From: Clostridia bacterium
GTDB lineage: Bacteria; Bacillota; Clostridia; Oscillospirales; Acutalibacteraceae
DNA length: 64,000 bases
Reading direction: 5' to 3'
NCBI GenBank assembly: GCA_017440755.1
Contig: JAFSGP010000040.1
Location: 1-64,000 of the forward strand
In this document: one piece after another, positions 57,557 to 64,000 of the stretch
Position numbering within the stretch: the stretch's first letter is position 1
How the letters are laid out: each line of letters starts with the position of its first letter
Position numbers and translations under genes: made by a program
The notes under the pieces: model-generated
Told to the model about the DNA's origin: nothing
The model's input: only the letters and a program-made list of their open reading frames with translations
The model's database searches: none

Positions 57557-59281
57557 TTATACGATAGCGTCAAAGGCGCACAGCTGCTTGCACACGCCGC
57601 AGCCCACGCACAGGGTCGCGTCAATGCGCGCTTTGCCGTCCTTCATGCTGATGGCGGGGCAGCCAAGCCCCATGCACCGCTTGCAGGACTTACATTTATC
57701 TGCCTCCACCTTGAGGGCGGGCAGCGCTTTGACGGATTTGAGCAGCACGCAGGGACGACGGGAGATGATGACCGACGGCTCTGCCACCGCCAGTTCTTCC
57801 TTGACGGCGGTTTCGCAGGCTTTCAGGTCGTAGGGGTCTACCACCCGCACGCGGTTGATGCCCAGCGCCTTGCACAGGGCTTCCAAATCCACCTTGGCGG
57901 CGGGGTCGCCCTTGATGTTGTAGCCGGTGGTGGGGTTCTGCTGGTGTCCCGTCATACCGGTGATGGAGTTGTCCAGGATAATGACGGTGGAGTTGGTGGC
58001 GTTGTATGCCACGTTCACAAGACCCGTCATACCCGAATGCATAAAGGTGGAGTCACCGATGACCGCCACGCTCTTGCCCTCCGTCTCGCTGCCGCGTGCG
58101 GCGTTATAGCCGTGCAGGCCCGAGATGGAAGCACCCATACACAGGGTGGTGTCCAGCGCGTTCAGCGGCGGGACGGCGCCCAAGGTATAGCAACCGATGT
58201 CACCGTGGACGGTAATCTTATTCTTCGCCAGAGTGTAGAACATACCGCGGTGGGGGCAGCCGGCGCACATCATAGGCGGACGCCCGGGAATGGGGGAGTC
58301 GGCGGCGACACAGGGCTTTTCCGCCAGTCCAAAGGCGGCGGCTACCGTCTGCTGGGAGAACTCACCCAACAGGGAGAACAGCTCCTTGCCGACTACTTCC
58401 AGACCCAGCGCACGCACGTGGGTCTCGATGATGGGGTCCAGCTCCTCGATGACGTACAGCTTTTTCACCTTGGCGGCGAAGTCCTTGATAATGTTGACGG
58501 GCAGGGGGTTGGGCATACCGATTTTCAGAATGCTGGCGGTGTCGCCCAGTGCCTCTTTTACGTACAAATAGGAGCAGCCGGAGGTGATGATACCAATCTC
58601 GTCAGAGTGATATTCCACCGTATTGTAGGGGCAATTCTCCGCATACTCACGCAGCGCCTCGGTGCGCGCCTCCACAACGGGGTGACGCTTAATGGCGTTG
58701 CCGGGCATCATAATGTATTTAGAGGGCTCCTTGACGTAGTCCTTCAGCACCGCCGGCTGATGCTCGCCCGTTTCCACCACCGACTGGCTGTGGGCAATAC
58801 GGGTGCACATGCGCAGCAGCACGGGGGTGTCGAATTTCTCCGACAGCTCGAAAGCGGACTTGGCAAAGGCATACGCCTCGGCGGAGTCCGCCGGCTCCAG
58901 CATAGGCACCTTGGCGGCGATGGCATAGTGGCGGGAATCCTGCTCGTTCTGGGAGGAGTGCATGGCAGGGTCGTCTGCCACGCAGATGACCATGCCGCCG
59001 TTGACACCCGTATAGGACAGGGTGAACAGCGGGTCCGCCGCCACGTTTAAGCCCACGTGCTTCATGGCACAGGCGGAGCGGGCTCCTGCTAAGCTGGCGC
59101 CGAAGGCCACCTCGCAGGCCACCTTTTCGTTGGGGGCCCATTCGCTGTGGATATCCTCGTATTGGGATAAAAACTCGGTAATCTCGGTAGAGGGAGTGCC
59201 GGGGTAGCTGGAAACCACGCCCAGACCTCCATCGTACAGACCCGCGGCAACCGCGCGGTTACCTATCATCAGTTCTTTCAT
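57557..59281 (-). CDS. iorA: Indolepyruvate ferredoxin oxidoreductase, alpha subunit
   Basis: 574 residues. N-terminal pyrimidine domain (SSYPGTPSTEITEFLSQYEDIHSEWAPNEKVACEVAFGASLAG), TPP-binding domain (MCAGCPHRGMFYTLAK, HGDIGCYTLG, GDSTFMHSGMTGLVNVAYN) and a C-terminal ferredoxin domain with CKSCKRCMGLGCP and CVGCGVCKQLC, giving two [4Fe-4S] clusters. Acts on indole-, phenyl- and hydroxyphenylpyruvate. 15 nt after the CoA ligase gene, so the order ligase-iorA-iorB forms one operon. Confidence 0.96.
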   Translation of the reverse strand: MKELMIGNRAVAAGLYDGGLGVVSSYPGTPSTEITEFLSQYEDIHSEWAPNEKVACEVAFGASLAGARSACAMKHVGLNVAADPLFTLSYTGVNGGMVICVADDPAMHSSQNEQDSRHYAIAAKVPMLEPADSAEAYAFAKSAFELSEKFDTPVLLRMCTRIAHSQSVVETGEHQPAVLKDYVKEPSKYIMMPGNAIKRHPVVEARTEALREYAENCPYNTVEYHSDEIGIITSGCSYLYVKEALGDTASILKIGMPNPLPVNIIKDFAAKVKKLYVIEELDPIIETHVRALGLEVVGKELFSLLGEFSQQTVAAAFGLAEKPCVAADSPIPGRPPMMCAGCPHRGMFYTLAKNKITVHGDIGCYTLGAVPPLNALDTTLCMGASISGLHGYNAARGSETEGKSVAVIGDSTFMHSGMTGLVNVAYNATNSTVIILDNSITGMTGHQQNPTTGYNIKGDPAAKVDLEALCKALGINRVRVVDPYDLKACETAVKEELAVAEPSVIISRRPCVLLKSVKALPALKVEADKCKSCKRCMGLGCPAISMKDGKARIDATLCVGCGVCKQLCAFDAIV

Positions 59282-59296
59282 ACTATATACCTCTCT

Positions 59297-60934
59297 TTAG
59301 GACTTGTTCTGGGAATCCACCAGACCTTCGCCGCCGTACATCTTACGCAGGCGGGGTTTTTCGATTTTGCCGGTGGGGTTGCGAGGTACGTCCGCGAAAA
59401 TAATCTTGCGGGGACGCTTGTAGCGGGGCAGTTCCATACAGAAGGCGTTGATTTCCTCTTCCGTGCAGGTGACTCCCGTCTTTACCTCGATGATAGCGGT
59501 GGCAATCTCGCCCAGACGGGGGTCGGGCAGACCGATGACCGCCACGTCCTTGATTTTCGAATGGGCAGCGAGGAAGTTCTCAATCTGTACAGGATACAGG
59601 TTTTCACCGCCGGTGATGATGACGTCTTTTTTGCGGTCCACCAGATAGATGAATCCTTCCTCGTCCTGCATCGCCATGTCGCCGGTGTACAGCCAGCCGT
59701 CTTTGAGGGTGTCGGCGGTGGCCTTTTCGTCCCGATAGTAGCAGGTCATCACGCCGGGTCCCTTAACGCACAGCTCGCCTACGTCGCCTTGCTTAACCTC
59801 GGCGCCGTCGGGGGAGACAATCTTAACCTGCCAGCCGTAGCCGGGGATACCGATAGCACCCACCTTGCGGACGTTTTCCACGCCCAGATGGACGGCGCCG
59901 GGACCGATGGACTCGGACAGACCGTAGTTGGTATCGTACTGCTGGTCGGGGAAATACTCCAGCCAGCGCTTAATCAGGCTCTGGGGGACAGGTTGGGCGC
60001 CGATGTGCATCAGCCGCCACTTGGACAGGTCGTAGTCGGACAGCTTGATATCCCCGCGGTCCAGCGCCGCCAGCACGTCCTGCGCCCACGGCACCAACAG
60101 CCACACGATGGTGCAGCCCTCGTTATGTACCGCCTCCAGAATGTTCTTTGCCTGCGTGCCCTTGAGAATCACCGCCTTGGAGCCGGTCAGAAGGCTGCCG
60201 AACCAGTGCATCTTAGCGCCTGTGTGGTACAGAGGCGGAATGCACAAAAAGCAGTCATCTTTCGTCTGGCTGTGGTGGTTCTGCTCCACGCGGCAGGAGT
60301 GAATCAGGCTCTCGTGATTGTGCAGAATCGCCTTGGGGAAGCCGGTGGTGCCGGAGGAGAAGTAAATGGCGGCATCGTCTTGCGTATCCAACATACAGGG
60401 CGGGAAAGAGCCGGAGCATTCGGAAATCAGGTCGTTGTAATCGTCCGCAAAGGTGGGACAGCCCGCACCCAGATAGACCAAATGGCAACGGCTGCTGATT
60501 TTATCGGCTACCGCCTCCACACGACCGATAAACTCGGGGCCGAAGATGAGCACGTCTGCCTCGGCTAAAGACAGACAATAGTCGATTTCGTCGGAGGAAT
60601 AGCGGAAATTGAGCGGTACCGCCAAGGCGCCGGCTTTTAATATACCAAAATAAATGGGAAGCCAGTCAATGCAGTTCATCAGCAAAATGGCAACCTTTTT
60701 GCCCTTGCCGATGCCGTTTTGCTGCAGCATATTGGCCAGCCGATTGGCCTTTTCATCAAACACCGCCCAGGTAATCTCCCGCCGATAGTGTTTGGCGCGG
60801 GGGGTAGACTCCACCAGCTCAAACTCGTGCCAGGTGGGGCGACGGGTTTCGGGCTGCTCGGGGTTAATCTCCACCAAGGCGGTATCCTTGGCAAATTCGC
60901 GAGCGTTGCGCTCCAGCAAATGTACAATGGTCAT
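59297..60934 (-). CDS. AMP-dependent acyl-CoA synthetase
   Basis: 545 residues, ANL superfamily. AIYFSSGTTGFPKAI, NYGLSESIGPGAVHLG, GWLYTGDMA, DRKKDVIITGGENLYPVQIE and the catalytic-Lys end PRNPTGKIEKPRLRK are intact. Acid substrate not identified; aryl or medium-chain acids fit the neighbours iorAB and paaK. Start at the ATG behind AGGAGAG; the longer frame would cover the promoter (TTGACT, 17 bp, TAGAGT on the minus strand at about 60995-60967). Divergent from a sodium:solute symporter. Confidence 0.92.
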   Translation of the reverse strand: MTIVHLLERNAREFAKDTALVEINPEQPETRRPTWHEFELVESTPRAKHYRREITWAVFDEKANRLANMLQQNGIGKGKKVAILLMNCIDWLPIYFGILKAGALAVPLNFRYSSDEIDYCLSLAEADVLIFGPEFIGRVEAVADKISSRCHLVYLGAGCPTFADDYNDLISECSGSFPPCMLDTQDDAAIYFSSGTTGFPKAILHNHESLIHSCRVEQNHHSQTKDDCFLCIPPLYHTGAKMHWFGSLLTGSKAVILKGTQAKNILEAVHNEGCTIVWLLVPWAQDVLAALDRGDIKLSDYDLSKWRLMHIGAQPVPQSLIKRWLEYFPDQQYDTNYGLSESIGPGAVHLGVENVRKVGAIGIPGYGWQVKIVSPDGAEVKQGDVGELCVKGPGVMTCYYRDEKATADTLKDGWLYTGDMAMQDEEGFIYLVDRKKDVIITGGENLYPVQIENFLAAHSKIKDVAVIGLPDPRLGEIATAIIEVKTGVTCTEEEINAFCMELPRYKRPRKIIFADVPRNPTGKIEKPRLRKMYGGEGLVDSQNKS

Positions 60935-61036
60935 AGTTGCTCTCCTAACGTTGCAGTATACCGTATACTCTACCACTTTAACGCGCAAAAGTCAACTGTT
61001 GTTTTGGGGGAAAATGGATTTTTTTGCAAAAAAGTG

Positions 61037-61065
61037 TTGACAAACACGCTTTAAAGTGTTAAAGT
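61037..61065 (+). promoter_or_regulatory. Promoter of the symporter gene with TTAAAG motifs
   Basis: TTGACA (61037-61042), 17 bp, TAAAGT (61060-61065). AACAC-GCTTTAAA-GTGTT is an inverted repeat across the spacer; ACGCTTTAAA recurs near 61088 and ACTTTAACGCG near 60975. Candidate shared operator for the divergent ligase operon and symporter. Confidence 0.6.
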
Positions 61066-61121
61066 ATCCACAACACAAACATTTTTACGCTTTAAACCAA
61101 TAAAGAAAAGAGGCTTTCCCT

Positions 61122-62714
61122 ATGGTAAATTCCCTTATAAATGCGGCGGCGATATCTCCTGCCGCGCTGATTTCCGTTCCTATGCTTTTGTGCTTTTTTG
61201 CGCTGATGGTGGGGGTGGGGTTCGCCTGCCGCAGGCACGCTACCAGCGTGGACGGCTTTGTGTTGGGCGGACGTTCGGTGGGTCCCTGGCTGACGGCATT
61301 TGCTTTTGGTACGTCTTATTTTTCAGCCGTTATCTTTGTGGGCTATGCCGGGCAGTTTGGCTGGAATTTCGGTCTGGCATCTACTTGGATTGGGTTGGGG
61401 AACGCCTTTATCGGTTCGCTGCTGGCTTGGATTGTTTTGGGCAAGCGGACCCGCCTGATGACCCAGCATCTGGGGTCCAAGACGATGCCCGATTTCTTCG
61501 AGAGACGGTACGACTCCAAGCGGCTGAAGACCGCCGCTTCCTTTATCGTGTTTGTGTTTCTGATTCCGTATACCGCCTCGCTGTACAACGGACTGTCTTC
61601 GCTGTTTAATAACGTGTTCTCGGTGCCTTACTGGTTGATTGTGGTGGCTATGGCGGTGCTGACGGGTATATACGTTATTTTCGGTGGCTATATGGCCACC
61701 GCCGTCAACGATTTTATTCAGGGCATCATTATGCTGGGCGGCATTGTGGTCGTGATTGCCTCTGTCCTGCAGCAAAACGGCGGTCTTGCCGCCGCGGTGG
61801 AGGCACTGCGCCTGCACCCGCAGGCAGGGGAGGAATATGCTTCCACCTTTGGCCCTAATCCGATTTTCCTGTTCTTCGTAGTGATGCTGACCTCCCTTGG
61901 TACGTGGGGGTTGCCGCAGATGGTGGGCAAATTCTATTCCATTAAGGACGAGGGCGCCATCAAGAAGGGCACCGTTATTTCCACCGTGTTTGCGGTGGTG
62001 GTGGCGGGCGGCTGCTACTTCCTCGGTGGTTTTGGTAAACTGTATTTCGACAAGATGGTGGAGAGCGGCTTTGTATCCGACAAGGGTGTGCTGTTCGATA
62101 AGGTGATTCCCACCATGCTGGGCGAGCTGGCCCCTGTGGTGGTGGCGCTGGTTGTGGTGTTGGTGCTGGCGGCGTCCATGTCCACCCTGTCCTCTCTGGT
62201 TCTTACCTCCGCCTCCACGCTGACGCTGGACGTGGTGCAGCCGAAGCTGGCTAAGAAAAAGACGGTCACGGAAAAGCAGAGCGTGGGCATTATGCGGCTG
62301 TTTATCGTGTTCTTCATTGTGCTGTCGGCCATTATCGCGATTCTCAAGGACAGCATCTGGAGCAATTCGGTGTTTATCGCGCAGATGATGGGAGTTTCTT
62401 GGGGCGCGCTGGCAGGCGCTTTCCTTGCTCCTTTCCTGTACGGTCTGTGCTGGAAAAAGACCACCAAGGCCGCGGTGGCGGTGAGCTTTATCTTCGGCAC
62501 GGGGCTGGAGATTGTCCAGCTGTGCATCAGCGTGGGCTGGTTGTCGGTTAAGGACGTGCCCGTGCTCGGCTTTGTGTTCACCAACTCGCTCTATTCCGGT
62601 GTGTTTGCCATGGTGGGCGGACTCGTGCTGGTGCCTATCGTCAGCCTGCTGACCCAAAAGACGCTGCCGGAGGATATCGAGGGCAAGTTTGCCTGCTACA
62701 AGGCTAAGCAATAA
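61122..62714 (+). CDS. Sodium:solute symporter family protein
   Basis: 530 residues with about 13 membrane segments. Family signatures: GFVLGGRSVGPWLTAFAFGTSYFSAVIFVGYAGQFG near the N-terminus, YVIFGGYMATAVNDFIQGIIM, and ASMSTLSSLVLTSASTL with the conserved Ser/Thr sodium ligands. Substrate unknown; the divergent CoA ligase/iorAB genes suggest an aromatic or short-chain organic acid. AAGAGG upstream of ATG. Confidence 0.93.
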   Translation: MVNSLINAAAISPAALISVPMLLCFFALMVGVGFACRRHATSVDGFVLGGRSVGPWLTAFAFGTSYFSAVIFVGYAGQFGWNFGLASTWIGLGNAFIGSLLAWIVLGKRTRLMTQHLGSKTMPDFFERRYDSKRLKTAASFIVFVFLIPYTASLYNGLSSLFNNVFSVPYWLIVVAMAVLTGIYVIFGGYMATAVNDFIQGIIMLGGIVVVIASVLQQNGGLAAAVEALRLHPQAGEEYASTFGPNPIFLFFVVMLTSLGTWGLPQMVGKFYSIKDEGAIKKGTVISTVFAVVVAGGCYFLGGFGKLYFDKMVESGFVSDKGVLFDKVIPTMLGELAPVVVALVVVLVLAASMSTLSSLVLTSASTLTLDVVQPKLAKKKTVTEKQSVGIMRLFIVFFIVLSAIIAILKDSIWSNSVFIAQMMGVSWGALAGAFLAPFLYGLCWKKTTKAAVAVSFIFGTGLEIVQLCISVGWLSVKDVPVLGFVFTNSLYSGVFAMVGGLVLVPIVSLLTQKTLPEDIEGKFACYKAKQ

Positions 62715-62744
62715 GGATTTTTACTTCACTTTTTCTCTTTGGAG

Positions 62745-62779
62745 ATGCCGTCGTCCGCATTGGCGGACGGCGGCATTTT
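62745..62779 (+). terminator. Terminator after the symporter gene
   Basis: ATGCCGTCGTCCGC, ATTG loop, complement with one G-U pair, then T4. Confidence 0.8.
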
Positions 62780-62836
62780 CTGCTTGCGGAGAGGGAAGAA
62801 GTGTGATAAAATAGGGGTGAAAGAGGTGACAAGGCG

Positions 62837-63532
62837 ATGACCTATACACGCGTGGTGGAGGGGCGATTTCTCCGCCGTCCTAACCGTTTTATCGCGCAGG
62901 TAGAGATAGACGGCACAGAACAAACGGTACACGTAAAAAACACGGGGCGGTGCAGGGAACTGCTGGTGCCCGGCTGTCGGGTATATCTGGCGGTGGCGGA
63001 CAACCCCGCTCGCAAGACGGGATACGACCTCATCGGAGTGGAGAAGCGACGGGACGGAAAGCCGCCGCTGTGCATCAATATGGATTCGCAAGCCCCCAAC
63101 GAGGCGGTGGCGGAATGGTTGCCGCAGAGTGGACTTTTCTCTGGGGCGGCACAGATCCGCCGCGAGGTGACATGGGGCGGGTCGCGATTTGATTTTTACG
63201 TAGAGGACGGGGAGCGACGGGTCTTTATCGAGGTGAAAGGGGTTACGCTGGAGGAGGACGGCGTGGCGCGCTTCCCCGATGCCCCTACCGAGAGAGGGGT
63301 AAAGCACCTACAGGAGCTGACGCAGGCGGTGGCGCAGGGGTATGAGGCTTGCGTGCTGTTCGTGGTGCAGATGAAGCAGATAACCGAGGTGCGACCCAAC
63401 GACGGCACCCACCCCGCGTTTGGCGAGGCACTGCGGCAGGCGGCGGCCGCCGGCGTGTCCGTACTGGCGGTGGATTGCGTGGTGACGAAGGATAGTATGG
63501 AAATTGATGGGTTTATACCTGTGGTGCTGTAA
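62837..63532 (+). CDS. sfsA: DNA/RNA nuclease SfsA
   Basis: 231 residues, standard length. RFLRRPNRFIAQVEIDG .. VHVKNTGRCRELLVPGCRVYLA is the N-terminal OB part. The endonuclease-like domain has SRFDFYVEDGERRVFIEVKGVTLEEDGVARFPDAPTERGVKHLQEL, with D..E.K metal-site residues (listed in two halves in the family). Originally described as sugar fermentation stimulation protein. AAGAGGTG ribosome binding site. Confidence 0.95.
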   Translation: MTYTRVVEGRFLRRPNRFIAQVEIDGTEQTVHVKNTGRCRELLVPGCRVYLAVADNPARKTGYDLIGVEKRRDGKPPLCINMDSQAPNEAVAEWLPQSGLFSGAAQIRREVTWGGSRFDFYVEDGERRVFIEVKGVTLEEDGVARFPDAPTERGVKHLQELTQAVAQGYEACVLFVVQMKQITEVRPNDGTHPAFGEALRQAAAAGVSVLAVDCVVTKDSMEIDGFIPVVL

Positions 63533-63539
63533 AGGAAAT

Positions 63540-63571
63540 GGCTGCCGAACGTTCCGTTCGGCAGCCATTTT
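63540..63571. terminator. Bidirectional terminator
   Basis: GGCTGCCGAACG, TTC, exact complement, T4 after; between convergent sfsA and the S24 gene. Confidence 0.85.
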
Positions 63572-64000
63572 ATATATATTTCCGTTTGCTCTCGACGACA
63601 AGTCCCACAATGGTGACCTGGGACATCTGCTCGCCCTCAAAGCGGCGGGGCGGATAGTAGGGGTTGACGCTCTGCAATTCCAGCCAGTCATCGCTGTACA
63701 CCACACGCTTGACCAGTCCTTCCTCACCGTCCACCAGCACCACCGCATAGCGCCCCGAGTCCACCTGCTCCTGACGGCGAACCAACACCAAATCGCGGTC
63801 GTTTATCATCGGGGTCATGCTGTCGCCGCTGACACGCAGCCAGAAATAATCGCACTCGCCCCGCAACGAGCCGGCGTCCACGGGTTCGGTGCCGATGATT
63901 TCCTCACACACCGCGCCGCCGCAGCCTGCGCGCACCGCACCCATAACGGGAACAGGCACCGCATTCGGCAGGGAGGGGGACTGGGGCGGGTCCATATCTT
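63570..64000 (-). CDS. LexA/S24-family regulator, C-terminal part (5' end beyond window)
   Basis: About 141 visible residues of a self-cleaving S24 peptidase domain. The Ala-Gly cleavage region is GAVRAGCGG, the catalytic Ser in WLRVSGDSMTPMINDRDLVLV and the catalytic Lys in EGLVKRVVY. The visible ATG near the window edge has no ribosome binding site, and a DNA-binding N-terminus is expected upstream, so the gene probably continues outside. Could be a cI/ImmR-like repressor or a LexA-like stress regulator. Confidence 0.8.
   Translation of the reverse strand, partial: DMDPPQSPSLPNAVPVPVMGAVRAGCGGAVCEEIIGTEPVDAGSLRGECDYFWLRVSGDSMTPMINDRDLVLVRRQEQVDSGRYAVVLVDGEEGLVKRVVYSDDWLELQSVNPYYPPRRFEGEQMSQVTIVGLVVESKRKYI

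Overview
The window reads as chromosome of an anaerobic, endospore-forming Clostridia, most likely an Oscillospirales-type gut commensal. The evidence is the presence of spo0A, ylbJ/spoVV, yqfC and yqfD, a conserved Firmicutes housekeeping block (phoH-ybeY-era-yqzL-recO-mutS2), a T-box leader, consensus sigma-A promoters (-35 and -10 hexamers 17 bp apart) and purine-rich ribosome binding sites. Base composition is moderately GC rich. I see no phage, IS transposase or CRISPR array.

Layout. 0-8.9 kb: the 3' end of a repeat-built secreted protein, spo0A with a candidate 0A box, a cytidylate-kinase-like gene, a deacetylase-fold protein, a pnuC transporter behind an attenuator-like leader, tRNA-Gly and sporulation membrane genes. 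9-14.9 kb: the housekeeping block, with a small yqzL-like gene overlapping recO. 15-27 kb: three secreted proteins (a 1932-residue multidomain protein with a degenerate GH29-like domain and an SGNH domain, a stand-alone SGNH paralogue, and a BspA-type leucine-rich-repeat protein) around a nitroreductase/alcohol dehydrogenase pair. The LRR gene follows a structured leader of about 180 nt that ends in an intrinsic terminator. 27-35 kb: amino-sugar catabolism (a frameshifted GntR regulator, sugar kinase, SIS isomerase, class II aldolase and two tandem cytoplasmic GH20 hexosaminidases). 36-47 kb: a nine-gene operon under a divergent RpiR-type regulator. It combines sugar isomerases, two kinases and an aldolase with a FAD-linked dehydrogenase, an Fe-S protein and a single-chain EtfB-EtfA fusion. 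47-53 kb: RpiB, two AraC regulators, a GH5-like glycosidase, and a PIG-L deacetylase / NagB-like / aldolase operon. 53-64 kb: a Sel1-repeat membrane protein, an aryl-acid module (paaK, an ACT protein, iorAB, a second CoA ligase, a sodium:solute symporter), sfsA and the end of a LexA/S24-type regulator.

How it fits together. Most accessory genes break down host or plant glycans: cytosolic hexosaminidases release amino sugars, and kinases, SIS/NagB-like enzymes and class II aldolases carry them towards triose phosphates. The nine-gene operon appears to be an uncharacterised redox route for a sugar or sugar acid, with electrons passed through a fused ETF. The paaK-ACT unit sits behind a T-box whose specifier reads UUC (Phe). 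With iorAB next to it, this suggests phenylalanine synthesis by reductive carboxylation of phenylacetate, rather than only aromatic amino acid breakdown.
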